This document shows, in pieces, positions 49,701 through 63,065 of a DNA stretch of 64,000 bases. Location: contig VWPU01012687.1 of assembly GCA_013398955.1 (NCBI GenBank), forward strand, positions 1 to 64,000, in the 5' to 3' direction. How positions within the stretch are numbered: the first letter of the stretch is position 1; each line of letters opens with the position of its first letter. The DNA is from Callaeas wilsoni. Its lineage: Eukaryota > Chordata > Aves > Passeriformes > Callaeidae. Position numbers and translations under genes: made by a program. The notes below the pieces were generated by a model that was not told the origin of the DNA, searched no databases, and saw nothing but the letters and a program-made list of their open reading frames with translations.

Positions 49701-52700
49701 CTGGTACTTTACAGATTTGGTCAGTTGCTGAGGATTTGTTTAGCAGGTTAAATTCTCCCACCAGAGTCAACATTTATATTTTCCTGCAACCTTCTTATTT
49801 ACTTGTGAAAATCACAATGCTGCAACCCTAAAGGTAGAACAATATTGGGGAGTCAGTGATATTGCAGTGATTTCTCTGCCCTGTGAATGAATAAGAAATG
49901 GAATCACTCCAGAATTACCATGGTGCAGATGAGAGAAGAGCATGGTGCATAAATTGGTTCAGAAAATGCATAGCTTACAATATCCACAAAAGTCTTGTAT
50001 TGTTCCCAGTAAAAAATCCAGTGAGGAGACAAGGAGGAGCAGATCAATAATAGAATCACAGTCTCCAGCCTGTAGAGTCGGCTCTCCCATTTTACAATAG
50101 TGTAGCAGCATGAAATAAGAGTGGAGATATTCATCCAGGATTAAATCTTTGGGGTTTGTTACATTCTTGTCCCCAATCACTATAGCTGGGTTTTTGTCAC
50201 AGTGATAAATTGACCGTGGTCACACACGTTGACATTATTCACTATGAGAAGTAAAACTCCAAACATCAGTCATCGCTGTGTCAGGGACCCTGGATATTGG
50301 ATATTCAGGCATTCAGTGTTTCCAATTTATTATAATTTGTAGGCAACTAGACAAGGTGAGGAGAAAGCCCATAGACAGCCTGGAATTATATCATAAATCT
50401 CCAAAAGCCCTAACATAATCTTTAAGACTACCTTCAGTTCCTCAGACAGGGAGCATGAGTGATACAGTAAACCTGATTTTGACCTTTTGCTCAGCAGTGC
50501 TGCACAGGTATTACTACACTGTTGGCTTTGGCTTCTGTGGGACTCGGTGCATATGTGTCTTGGAAAGGAAGTGTTCAGTGAAAAAATGTAAGGACTGCTA
50601 TCTCAATGCCCGCTTCATCTTGATAGTCAGGGTGAAGCAAAGAGAAAATGAGAGGTGGTGAGTCTTCACTGCCTGGTGTGGGAATCACTTCTTGGTTGTG
50701 CAGATGGGGCTAGAGAGAGGTACCACACACTGTCACTGCAGACGTCCTTTGTACTGCACATTAACTAAGAAATACCCATACCCCTGTTACTTGCTGGATG
50801 TTTTCTCCAGATTCCCAAGAAATACCAATACCAGCTCTCAAAAACAGTCAGCAAAATGCAGGAACCTGCTGGAGCTCTCACAAAGTGAGCCCTGATTAAG
50901 AAAACTATTTGATTGCTGCTTTTGTGGCATGTCTGGCTTCCTATGCCTGCTGCCAAGTTTTCCAGAGTGGAAGGAAGAATTTTCCCCTGTTACATTGCCA
51001 AAGCCTTGCAATAGCCTTGGAGCCTGCTTTGGTTGGTGTGAGCCATTGGGTGTGTGCTGGGGAATCATAATGCCACACACACAAATCCGAGGAACCTGTG
51101 CAGACCATGGATGTCCCTGTGACTTCCTGATAGCTCAGCTATTGCTCTATTCCTTGTCTTCTCCCCTAACACTAGGCTGAATGGAGGGAGAAATGTCAGA
51201 TCTGAGTGACTTTGGTTGCCACTCCAGTACCACTCTCAATCCGAAAGAGTAGCTCCAGGAATTTGTGCTGTAGTGCCATCAATCCCCACTTTTCTGCTGG
51301 ATTATTTCTCCCCAGCCTTCCAGAAAGCAACACATACACGAGCCACAGGCATCCCAGCAGCCCAGGGCCGAGACAGACATGTGGAGGCTGCTTCACTCTA
51401 AGATGCCAGGCAATGAGCTGGGATGCCCGAGGCATGTTTGCTTGTTTTATGCACCAGTTTGGATAAGGGCAGTGATTCCAACAGAGTCAAACACCCAGAG
51501 TGGTAATATCTCAAACAAACACATCTGTTTACCAAAAGTGAGTCTGTCTTCCATTGGGTTTGGCTAACATGAGCTAGCAAACCTGATTTAACCTCAGCCT
51601 TTTCCTCGGGGTAGGCATAGCAACTTGCAACTGCTTCTGGAGAGGCATTTTCTCTAAATGGCTGGGCAGGGATATCACTGGTGAAAGGTGGTGTCATATC
51701 ATTGCCCATGGCAAGACCTGTCTGGCACCACAAAACCTTGCCAGGAGAAGCTAGTTTTGTCACTGCAGTGGGACATGCCATAACATCCCTATGAAAAGTC
51801 TTGGCTGGCTTTTCTGTGACCCAAACAGATCCCCAAGCCATCAGCTGATGGTTTCTAACCCAGCAAGCACCGTGGCTTATGCCAGCCCCACACCTCAACA
51901 GGAGCAGATGGTACCCCATGGCTGTAGCCAGTGTGCTGCAGTGCAGCAAGGTCAATGCTCTTCCAGACAGAGAAACAGCATTGTCAATGTAGCCTGGGTA
52001 AACAGCCTGCTAGTCTATGGTCAACTCACTTTGCAAGTCAAGATATATAAAAAAAAATTAGTAAAGTTCACTATTTTTTTTTTATTTATACAGCAGAAAT
52101 ACCCATATCTACTTGCCCAAGTAACGCTTTCAATAAATGGCAACAGGGAGGGAGGTGCTGTGAAGGCTTTATCTTGCTCCTACACTGTCCTACCCATCCC
52201 TGTTGCAGCCTCCAGTCAACCCAGGTCACACTGGCAGCCTGATCTTGTTGTTCTTATTACTTTCAAGTTGCTGGCTTATATTTGTTTGGATCCCATTAGA
52301 AAAAATATAAAGCTACAGTTTAAACCACCATCCCTAGAGGCAACTGCAATCCTGCTTCAGTAAAGACAAGCAGGTGTTGCTGTGACACCAGTTGACACCT
52401 GTGCTGCTGCTCCACCACTGGGACATTTCCCAGATCAGGATGGTGATGCTTTCATGGCCCTCAAGTATAGTCTGACACACAGAGATGAAATACACTTACT
52501 TTGCCTTTTCCAGAAAATGTGATTTATGATCAGGAAGGATCATAGGTGGGCAAGCACTGCAGGACAAAGCTCCAGCAATCTCAGCCAAGGCAGTACCCAG
52601 GGCCATGGTGCTCCATCCCAGCCCTAATGCTGCAGGGAAAGGGAGGGTGAAACTGTGTGAGACTTGGCAAATCTTCATGAAGCCGCAGAGGAACTGTACT

Positions 52701-53925
52701 CTGCGAGAAATGCAGCTGCTAGATCTACTCTACAAATCCCAAGCAACCTGTGGATAAATTTCAGCTGAAAACTGGCTCTTTCTTGCCTGCGATAACTGCG
52801 CTTGACAGCCAAACAGAGACCCTTTCATATTTAAAAATAGAAAAAGCAATGAATTGTTGGAGTCAATATAAGCCAGGAGCTGGCACAGTAGCAGAGCAGT
52901 GTCTGCAGTGATCTGACTGTAGCAGAGGCCACAGTGGCTTTAGAGCTCATGTGCCCATCAGCCCAGGGGGACACACCGACATTCGGAATGCAAAGCTGCT
53001 CAAACACAGGCACCAAACAGAGTCATGCCCTACAGCAGCAGGGTAGGTAGGCAGCAAAAAGGGAAGGCAGCCTCTGAACCCCTCAAAGAGCTTAATGGAG
53101 TCAGTGCTACTTTGTCAAACTCAGCCTGGCTCAGATTTGGGCAACTCAAGCTGAAATGCTTGCCTGTCTGGTTTACTGTTCTCCTGTGGCTGTGTGCAGC
53201 GAGTGCCAGTGTGTCAGAGGCAAGCCTTGGAGGTTAGTGGGCAAGCCCTGAGAGCCAGAGCCACTGATTTCTCTTTCTCATCGCTGGATAGTCTGGTTCA
53301 GTGAGGAATGAAGCATTGTGCACCAAAGCCAGGCTCAATTTTTTCTCAGTGTTTACCTGAGATAGACCATCATGTAAGGTGGTGATGGGGCTTAGGGACT
53401 CCTGGCTTTGTTGCCAGGGACTTGATAGCATTTGAACTTCTGTTAACTCCGAGTCCTTTGGACATTGGCAAATTCCCCAGAAGGGAGCTTTCCTTATCCT
53501 CCAGGAAAATCCTTTTGTTTTTTTTTACTATAAAGCCCAGTTCTTGACACTTGCTGGCTACAAGCTGTCCTCGTGGATTAGCAACTCAGTGAGGTAATGA
53601 AAGTCAGCTGCCTTAGACACTTCATTTTCTGCTGCAAGATACTTGCACATGACTGAAGTCATTGATGTTTGGTGAGCCCAAACCGTGTGGAGAGTTGCAA
53701 GGAGAAGCAGGTCCCGAGCTGGAGGAGACTGTGGCTAGGAAACTGAGGTGGTGGTGCTGCGATGCAAGTCAAGGAGGGACCCTTGAAGTGCAGTCTTTGG
53801 GCAGCTGCCTGGGCCAAAAGCAAACACTGCACAGGACTTCCACTTTGCTAGCAATAATGAAAGCAGTTCCTGGAATGATTTGCTTGCCCTGACAGCAGCA
53901 CAGTTTGGTTGAAATATGTACAAAT

Positions 53926-53953
53926 TAAAAAAAATAAAAAAAAAAAAAAAAAA
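53926..53953. repeat. A-rich run
   Basis: ATTA8T is followed by an uninterrupted A-run of about 18. It could be a retroposon tail on the plus strand, but nothing recognisable lies upstream and no target duplication was found. Confidence 0.9.
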
Positions 53954-56900
53954 GAGGAATTTGTAAGAGAGGCCCTTCCTTGGACTGGTTGTTCTTACAG
54001 CCTCCTTTCCCTGTTCAAATTGGTAATTCCCAGCAAAGCCACGATTCAAGTGCACAGTGACTGCTCTTTTAACATGATCAAAGGAATAATTATATGCAGT
54101 GGAATTCTCCAAACACAAAAATCGCATGTGATCAACCCAGCATGAGGAACCGGCTGCGTGTCTGCAGAAAGCTCCCATTTGCTCTGCAGGCATCCAGCCT
54201 CAGGTTGCAGCCAGGGACGGTCCTGGCCTGCCACCACAGAGCTCTTCCTCCGCTGCCCTCCACTGTGTAAGCTCACTCCCTGCTTTTGGGCTCCTGAGTG
54301 GCAGGGGAATGTGGAGGTCCTTTGGTTTTTTGTGTATTCAGGGGATGAAGGGGATATTTTCCTAAAAATCTACTACTGCTTACTTAGTTTATCCTGGAAT
54401 GGAAACTTTATTTATAGAAGCAACAGCAGCAACAGGCACCCTGGGCCCTAGCAACAGCAAAGTGAGCTCTACAGGTCCTGATGGGAAATACTGTAAGGTG
54501 CTGTGCTTCCGCAGCAGATTTTGCTCATGGTTTCCCACTTTGCACCTGTCCCATCTCTTCTAGGAGCTGCAAATCAGAAATCAGCCTTTTCTTCATCCAC
54601 TGAACTGTCTTCTCCTCCCCCTCAGCAGTCAGCATAGTGTGCAGTGTCCAGGGAAGGGAGGGCTTTTGGGCACACATGGAGGTGGGACCTCTCCTGGAGT
54701 GGAAAAGATTTCTGTGGTGGCCTGAAGTGGGTCAGCACCAGGCCACCAGGGAGTTTGAGCAATACGGGCTGAGCTGAAAGTCATTGAGCCCCTTGAGTCC
54801 AACACTCTTCTGCTACATCCCTGGCTGTTGTTCAAGCCCAAAGCTTCCACCTTGCAGGATTATTGCTGAGGCATCCATCCACTCCATTCCAGTCTAGCTG
54901 CATCTGCTTTACCCAGACCACACAAGCTCTGTAGGAAATCCCTGGAGAGGCTCGCGCTTCCCCCATTGATAGAGCTCACCTGAAATCCCTGTTGGAGTGC
55001 ATGCCTGGGAAGCAGCAGTGCAGATGCTGGTCCAGTCTGCATTTGATTGTGCATGTGTGTCCTGTCTCATCCAAACTATTCCTGGCATGGTCTTGTCTCT
55101 TTTCAGTGAGGAACTTAGGACGAGCGTCTGATGCCAAGATTACCCATGTAATTGATGCCTGGACGTGGAGTTTTGGAGTGGTCTTAACCTCAAACAAATC
55201 ATCCACTACAGCTTCCTAAATAGAGTCTCACTTTGTCGATGTACATAGCTGGCCTCATCTATTCATTTTATCTCCTCTTCATTCAGTCAGTCCTTAAACT
55301 AGACACCAGGTCAGATGCGTACTGTTAAGATGCTGTTGATTGCTTGGTGGTTACACTGTACCACCTTCATCAGTTTTTCATATCTCTTTCCACATGAGAC
55401 TGTAGTTTATCTAGATTGTTTTTGTTAATAAGAGACAGATGGGAATTGGGTGTCAAGTTGCGATTCTGAAGCGTAGGAGCTTCACAGCCTTTTTAAAAAT
55501 GCATGGTATTAAAGATAATTTAAAACAAAATTAGTTTCTGGCATTTAACAATTAGTGAGCCAAAATAGGTGCTTAATAGAGAGGGAGGGAAATTCTTTAG
55601 TCTAAATAGTCACCTCTGAACTCCAGGCTGACATACATCTGGTACAAAAAGCCAGACTCTTGTATGCTCCAAATCTCCCATGTTTGCCCTGGCACTGCAC
55701 AGCTCTCATTCCAGTGGATCGCATTGCCTTTCTCAATCAGATGATACACAGCACAGGAACAATATGGAAGGAGGAACACAGGCATCACTGATATATCTAG
55801 GACCTTGTGCATTAGGCAAATCAGATTTTGGAGGCCTTACTTTGCCTGGGTCTGTCAGTAGAACCTTATAAATTAAAAGCAAGAGGCATTTTTTGGAGCA
55901 CACACAATTGTAAAATGAGCTGCACACACAACTATAAAATGAGGACTTTTACACATGACTGAAGAATAACTATACTGGGTCTGAAATGGGTATGTCAACT
56001 CCAGGATCCTAAGTTAGTTCTGGCCAGGAATGGATGCTGGAGGAAAAATATGTGAAAACAGGCAAACATGGCACAGTCCTTTTCCTGATGCAGTTGTAGG
56101 GCTGGGAGTTCCTCAGTTGCAGACACTATCTTTCTGTTTAGTAATTCCAGTGGACTTTCTTTCCCTCCACAAGTTTGTTTTAACTTCTGGCCTCAGCAAC
56201 AGCTGATGGCAATGAGTTAATTTGCACTGGATGGAAACTTGCTTACTTTGGTTTGCTCGAAACCTGATGCCTGCTAATTGCATTTAATGTCCTCTTTTGG
56301 AAAACAAGAAGAGGAAGGATGGGAGGCTCCAAACTCACCAGGTGACACTGGTGCCCCGGTAGGCATCGGCAGCTAGCTCACGCTTCACCTCATGCAGTCA
56401 CTGCATGGCTCAGCCTCCTGCCCTGACACTGTCTGGTGAGCTGTGATCTTCTCACCAGCAGCTTCCAGCAGGCAAAGCCCTGCTTGTTCCAGTTCAGCAG
56501 GTGAATGAGCAGAGACCCGGGCTTCCCTCTTGCTCCATTATGTCTTTTATCTTTTCTAGCTTAAAGTCAAGTTTAAGTTTACTGTCTGAGATTTCTTCAT
56601 AGGCAAGCTTTGCAGTCAGTCAGCTATCCCACACCCCTTGGACGCCAAATAATGCAGAGGGCAGGAAAATGGGATGCTCAAGAAGTCCCTCAGATTGGGT
56701 CAACTGGAACAAAAAGATATTGGACATCTGCAGTGGCCAGTTTTCAGATGCCATGCAAGTACCATCACAGAAATCTTAGTGTGGCCATGTGGGGATGTGC
56801 AGCAGAAGCTCTGACACCGACTGTCTGCTTCTTTACTTACAGAAAATAATTCATGCTCCAAAGTTCTCTGTCAGCTCCATTTTTTTTTTCTTTCTTAATT

Positions 56901-57269
56901 TATACCCCTGGAGGAACTCTTTTCTCACTGGCTAGTAGAAACTGCCCTCCTGATTTAAACCCCAAGGCAAGATTAAATATCACAAGTTATGCAGTTCCTT
57001 GATATCTCCTTATTTAAACTGTCCTCCTTTGGGAGGGATGTACTTCACCCCCAGGTTTCATACTGTGTCTGAATGATGCTCGTAAACCATAAGAGAGGAT
57101 TTTTTTTTTCTTTTTATTGGTACAAAAACATCATGAGCTTAATCTGGCAAAGTACTCCCAGTGGACACATCTCACAAAGCTGTACTGGTAGTGGAAAACC
57201 TCTTTCCACAAGCAAAACAAATTCTACCAGTAGAAGTGTGGGTTTGTCACTGTAACTGGGATGAGGGGA

Positions 57270-58010
57270 GAAATGGCTCCGGGCAGGATTGATCTTATCT
57301 CCCATGATCTGGAAAAGAGGGTGGATAGTGAGGTGGCAATGTTTGCTATTGATAGTAAGTTATTAAGGATAATAAAAATGAAAGTTGACTGCAAAGACTT
57401 GCAGAAGGCACTCACTGTAGTGAGGCAATAAAAAAAGCAGGTAATTTAGATAAACATGGGGTGTTGTGCATGAGAAAAACTCCTAACTGTAGATGCCAAT
57501 TGTGATAGACTGTGACTTAGCTGTGTCTGTTCAGGAATGAGATCCTGGAGTTGTAATAGCTCTGTGAAAACAGCCTCTTGTTCCTTGATAGCAGTGCAAA
57601 ACAGATCAAACATTAGGAGTTATTAGGGAAAAAGAGGAAAAACCAGAGCCATACAAATTTGCTAGCTCTGCCTTTCCATCTCAGAAAGGGTGTGTTAGAA
57701 ATAAAAAAGGCATCAAAGTTGCAAGGATAACCCTTAGTATAGGACAATTTCTCCATGTTTGGGACTCCCTGGTCAGAAAAGGGAGTGAAAGAGTAGTATA
57801 GAGGTGCTGACAACCACAAGTGCCCTCCAGCGAGTCTGCTGGAAATTATTTGGGCTGTTTCTTTTCATACAAGACCTATGGGACATCCGGTATGATGACG
57901 GTGGTGCTGGGCTTTAGATGAACAGAGGAACAGTTGCAGTTAAACTGTAGAACTCACTCTCACAAGATTCTGTGTTGCTAAAAATTTGCAAGGTAAAAAG
58001 CAATTAAACG
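57270..58010 (+). mobile_element. Ancient CR1/L3-type LINE fragment
   Basis: ATGATCTGGAAAAGAGGGTG, GTGAGGTGGCAATGTTTGCT and AAGTTATTAAGGATA correspond to the DLE...V(A)xFADDTKL section of a CR1-clade reverse transcriptase, here decayed. GTTGTGCATGAGAAAAACTCC corresponds to the later VLHxG segment. GAATGAGATCCTGGAGTT and GTAGAACTCACTCTCACAAGATTCTGTG match the 3' part. Order and spacing agree with old CR1/L3-type LINEs of amniotes. Many indels and stops make it non-functional, and it is clearly older than the CR1 at 31710. Confidence 0.8.
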
Positions 58011-59509
58011 TATCTCAGGAAGAAAAAAAAAAAAAAAGACAGCCATGAAGTGTAAACACCTCAGCTCTGTCTCAGGAGATCCCTAAACTAGAAACATCTG
58101 GCTGTGGATGGAAAATACAAAGGATTTATTCCTATGAGTTTACCTCATTCCCATCCTCTTCCCCATGTACCTTCTGTCAGTCTGAGATGGAGATAGGACA
58201 TTGAGACAGATTGACCTTTAGGCTGACTCCTGACTGAAATTCTTTGTTTGTCATAACACTAATTTATACCACTTTTATTCAGATATAACGCTGGAATCAT
58301 GAGATGAGTAGTAAAGAATCAGAGTGAAAGTGAGATTCTCCTGCAAGAAAAGTAATCTATGCTTCAAAAATTATTACATTAAAATAAATTTTTTTTAAAG
58401 AAGAATCCAGTGGGAAATTGGAAATTTAAAAAGTAATCATTTGAGCACTGGAAAAGCATCATGCAAGACTCCCTAATAATTTTCTGCTCCTGTCTGTCAT
58501 CAGCCCATTTCACATACAATCTGAGCTTTCAGTCATGTCTCACATTTTGAAAGTTCAAATGATGCAAAAAACAATGAAAATATGTTGATTGGACCAGCTT
58601 GGTTTTTCCAGCTCCTGAGAATGGGGAAGAACACTTCACTTCCCACAGACCACCATCTGTCCCTGCCCTCACCACTGCAGTCACTCAGGGCATTTTTCCT
58701 TGGATAGCTTTAGGAAGAGGCACAGGGTTGGCACACAGGGTGAGTGATGTTGCAGGCTGACCCTTGTAGATACTGGTTCTTTCTAATACAGCTGCTTCTT
58801 CTCCAACCCAAAACTTTCCAGCCTGATGCCTGCACTGACAGGTTTTCTGTCTGCTATTAAGGTTTGTTAGACAACTCTTAGGCTTCACCACAGATTTAGC
58901 TTCATTTTGGTGTTGGGCAATGGATCATCAAGTTTGTAAGTTAACACCCAGGGTGCTTTCAGAAGAGCTGCAGGAAGTAGGTAATTAATTATTAAGAAGC
59001 AATTAGCACAGAAAGAGGTTTGCATCAAAGTAGGGATTTAAAACTTATCTGGAAGACTAGTGTTCTTCCCTGTAGATGCCTGTAAAGAAATGTGGAGCTG
59101 CTGATAGCACCAAACATGCACATAAACCCCAGCGTGTTGATTGTGGATTTGTGAGACACTTAAGGACACCAGGAGGGGTCTGCGCAGCTGATACCATCAC
59201 TTGCACAAATAGCTCACTAAAGAGCCATGGCCCAAGCAGTCACTGCAGTGGCTGGAAATGGAAAGTTAAGAAAGGAGTTGCTCTGTATTTCTCTTCTAGC
59301 CTGACCCTCTGGCCAGGAGGAGCTGTGGTGCTCGGGTGCTGATGAGAAAGGACTGGTGACACTTTGCACAAGTGTATGCTCCTCCCAGCTGCAGCTTCAC
59401 ATGCACGGGACAGCAAGCGCCTTGGACAAACACCTCTCCCTGGGACACTAGATGGCTGCTTGTCCTGCTCAAGGAGGAAGTAGCTTCCATTTAAGGAACT
59501 GGAGAGGTT

Positions 59510-60060
59510 CTTGGCAGGGATTGCAGCAAAGCGTCCCAAACTCTGGATCCCGTTGGCGGAAAGGCCAGGGGCAGCTTGAGCTCAGGCTTCGGACGTGCCA
59601 TCTTTTGTCAGCTTGAGATTTTCCAGGATTTCAAAGCAGAAAGAAAGAGAGGGGTATGAGGAAGCTATTAAAGATATATAAAATAAACTTGAAGCGGGAG
59701 GCAAACGTGTTTCATTGAGGAGCCATGCACTTTATTCGAGGGAAAGATCGGTAAATGCTTATTTTTTTAACAAAGACTTTTTCTGTCATGAACAAGAGTA
59801 GCAGATGTTTAAAAGACGGACAGGAAGCGGCTGTGACAAATGAAAGGATTTTTGATTGAATTCATGAGCTGTGTTTCCTGCCAGTAATTCATTCAGCTGT
59901 AGGCTAGATCAAAACATAATATTATGGTTTAATCAGCACGCTTTTTAACACGAAGCCAGGATATACAAGCTCTTGGTGCTACAGGTAAAAAGCCATTAGT
60001 ACACTTGGCTCAGAAGCTTCTTTTTAAAGCATTATTCATTCTTTTTCTTTTAAGCAAATA
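59510..60060. promoter_or_regulatory. Candidate intronic enhancer (retained CpGs plus AT-rich core)
   Basis: About a dozen CpGs occur between 59530 and 59955 (for example CCCGTTGGCGG, TTCGGACGTG, ATTCGAGGG, GATCGG, AGACGG). They are mixed with AT-rich homeodomain-like cores such as TAATTCATTCA and GGTTTAATCAG. The combination is uncommon in this intron and resembles conserved enhancers. Conservation and activity are untested. Confidence 0.3.
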
Positions 60061-61550
60061 CTTTGTCTATCAGCAAACACCTGAGAACTCCTAGAGAGAC
60101 ATGTTTTGGAGTATGCACAATCAGGTGTAGAAAGGGTAAAGCACTTTCAGGGCATGGCAGATGAAATAGGCTGCCTGAAAGTACAATCCACTTGCACTGC
60201 AATCAGAGAAAACTCAGTTTCCTACCAATTGCAGGGAGCATTAGATGAAGCTGGTGTGTGTGTATGCACGCTGCAAGTGTTAATTCTGATGTTTTCTGCT
60301 TCTCTCCCGTCCTCCTAATGAATTCTATTTGTTTACAGCCTCAAGGAAAGCTTGTCACTAGAAATTTCCTTTTGAGTTTTCAGCTCAAGATTTCACAACC
60401 ACAGAACCATTGCAACACAGTGATAAACAAGCTGAGGGAGGCAACTCTGGAGAATTGAGGCTTCTCTTTTTCACCATTTAGTTAAGTAAATAGTTACCAA
60501 ATGTGCTGAGAGATAGAGAACTTTATCCCTAGCTGTAATGAGTATTAGCAAAAGTGTATTTTTTTCCTATCCAAAAAATTAGAGTAGGCACAGGAACTGC
60601 TTATCCTTACACCACTCCTTGTCAGAAAGGGTCAGATGCTGGGATGTACTTCTGGGATGCAGCACTGGGCTGTAAGAGAGCAGGAAAAATGGAAAAGACA
60701 GGTTGCAAAAGTTGCCTAAAGCTTAGGGTCACAAAATGGATTTACATTTCTCAGGGCAAACATGGGACCTGGCTGAAGCCAAGAAATAATAACCAAGATA
60801 TGCCCCATACCCAGATACCAGCTGCCCTCCATCCCCCTTGGCCAGGCTCTTGGAGGAGGGATGAGGACTCTAAAGCAGCCTCTGCCAGGTTTCCTCCCCT
60901 GCAGGGGTGCAGTCAGCATGGCTTGGCTGCTGGGTGGGTCAGGGCCTCATCCTGCACCGAGTGTGTCCTGTGCAAGCTTTAGTCCTTGGCTGATAAGCAC
61001 AATATCCATAGATCTGCTGTGATTTCCAGGCAGGCTTTCTCTGCCCCATTTCATCCTCTGTAAAGTTCCTACAGGTGACCCTCTCATATCAATGTATTGG
61101 GGAAGCCCTGCAGTCATGACATGCAGGGTGCTCTGGGATAATGTGGATAAAGGCTGCTTTCTAAGGGTTGGGAAGAAATTACACAGCACAGATTTTCCTT
61201 GCTGGGGAAAAAAAAAAAAGTACTGCTTTGGATCAACCAAAACTTTTTAACAATACTTGTGAAATTTAGCAAGTGGTTTTAGTGACGGCAGAACAGGCAT
61301 ATCTTGACATTTTTGAAATATCTGGTTTGTTTTTTCACTGAGAAACAAAGTTTTGTTTTGCAGTTTGTCTCAGATTTGTAATAATAAAGGACAGTAAAAA
61401 AGAAAAATTATTCCAGAGAAACTAAATTCAATTTCAAAATTTCAGTTTAATTTGAATGTATATTTTTCTGTTCAACCGAAGTTGAACAGATCTTTTCACT
61501 TCTTTGAGTATTAACAAAAGTGGATTTTTCCACTGCCCAAGGAGTGGAAA

Positions 61551-61605
61551 GTAATAATTATTATTAATTTATTATAATAATAATAATAATAAAAAGTAAT
61601 AATTT
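61551..61605. repeat. AT-rich microsatellite, mainly (AAT)n
   Basis: Repeated TAA/ATT triplets include about six consecutive AAT units near 61574-61592. Overall this is a self-complementary, low-complexity A/T tract. Confidence 0.92.
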
Positions 61606-61912
61606 TTCAAGTATTTCCTTATTTCTGTCTATTTCAAGGTGCAGTATAATTACTGATAGGAGAAAGCAGATCAGATGTGGAGGACCAGATCCCTTACTCA
61701 TGCAGAGAAGACACAGCATACATTTGAGGATTTACACACTAAACCAATCTAGCTAAAGAATAAAGACAGGGTAACTAAATTACCTTTCCTCTCTTCCAGT
61801 AGCACAAAACAGAGGAGCTGCCTCATGTTTCAGTGCACAACCTGATCCCATATCAGAGGAGCTAAAGAAGATATGGTGGGATCTGCTGCCAGCCAGCTGT
61901 TTGAAGCCACTC

Positions 61913-62250
61913 AATTCATAGAAGCGTAAAATGATTTTGGTTGGACGGGACCTTTGAAGGTCATATAGTTCCAAATCGATGGCAAATAGCAGGGACATCT
62001 TTCACTTGACCAGGCTGCTCAGAGCCCTGACCAACCTGGCCTTGAATGTTTCCGGGGATGGGGAATCCAGAAGTTCTCTGGGCAACTTGTGCCAGTGTTT
62101 CACTACTCTCATCATAAAAAATTTCTTCTTCATAGCTAGAGCTTTGAGAATGGTTTGAGTTTTCCAGTCTCCCAGCAGAGGCACAGCATGCACTAATCCT
62201 CTCTGCGGTGTAGCTGGGGAGGAGGGTCCCCAGGTCCTTCTCTGCAATAA
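61913..62250 (-). mobile_element. CR1 LINE 3'-end fragment
   Basis: The plus strand reads TTCATAGAAGCGTAAAATGA, TTTGGTTGGACGGGACCTTT, ACCAACCTGGCCTTGAATGT, TCCGGGGATGGGGAATCCAG and TTCTCTGGGCAACTTGTGCC. This is the reverse complement of the CR1 3' end in standard order. The 3' end is at 61913 and the copy is 5'-truncated near 62250. It is better preserved than the copy at 15352. The minus-strand frame of 81 codons here derives from the element. Confidence 0.9.
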
Positions 62251-63065
62251 AACATCTTCACTGCCAGAATTACACCCAGTAAGTGGTGGCTCCTTGGCAA
62301 ACAGTACAATCGTTAAATGTCAGCTACTGCTTACAGTTTAATTGCTTTTGAATTTTAGCAAGCAGCTCCTCATTCATAGCAAATTGGCATTTTGTACATT
62401 CAGGATTGTGCTATTAGCTGCACAATAGAGAGGCTGGTTTTCTGTAAATATTGAGATTTGGTAATTATAACCCGACAGTTATTAACACTCCATGGCAGAT
62501 AAATGCTTCAGCTGCTGAATCTGCTGTGGGCAAACCTCCTTCCGGAAGGAACATCTTATCAGTGAGTGGAGGAAGGCTCTAGCTGCCATATTCCATTAAC
62601 ACCATGTTAATGAGCCAAGAGCCCACGCACCACAATGAAAACATACCCTGAAGTGTAGCAGATGGGCTCAGAAGCCAAAGCCACACAATGGGGAAACCTA
62701 GAAAATCATAGCTAAATTCAATAGAAAACAAAAGCTGGGCAGCTTGGCCTTCCTTGTAGTAAATACCCTGGAGTAACAGACATTCCTGGATCTTACTGGG
62801 TGCAGTTGTAGCCGTGCAGGACCTTCCAATGATTTCAGGATGACTTGGGTCTCAGCTGGTTACAGGCAATATGTCAAAACCCATCTAGAAACCACTGCTG
62901 ATTGCCTGAGCTCTGCACCCGTGTCTCCAGTGAAATCCTTCAGCGATGCTCACAGAGGACTTGTGATTCAGTCCTCCAGATAACTGTGCTGCTTCACACA
63001 TCTTGTTGCTAGAGCTGCTTAAAATAAAATAAACAAAAGCAAGTTGACAAATGTGATTGAATCAG
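62251..63065. other. Intronic sequence with a candidate AT-rich element
   Basis: The part at 62330-62620 is rich in TAATT/ATTA cores (TTTAATTGC, GGTAATTATAACC, GTTATTAACAC, CATTAACACCATGTTAATG) and lacks simple repeats. The last of these is a 19-bp perfect-looking dyad. No gene is recognised. Confidence 0.45.

Larger units (their letters stand above)
41681..57269. other. Intronic sequence with simple repeats, no gene recognised
   Basis: Apart from the repeats listed separately, the stretch contains T-runs at about 42571-42583, 45600-45616, 48604-48627 and 49618-49639, and a CpG-retaining section at 46080-46780. Two long opposing frames (51398-51955 minus, 185 codons; 51791-52363 plus, 190 codons) overlap each other and resemble no protein family, so they are not called as genes. 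Confidence 0.55.
58011..61912. other. Intronic sequence, no gene recognised
   Basis: Contents are an A-run at 58022-58038, a CpG-retaining enhancer-like section at 59510-60060, and an AT microsatellite at 61551-61605. A 142-codon frame at 60554-60982 resembles no known protein. Confidence 0.55.

Noticed and set aside
51398..52363. Opposing 185- and 190-codon frames
   Set aside because: They overlap on opposite strands, resemble no protein family and show no exon structure; treated as chance.
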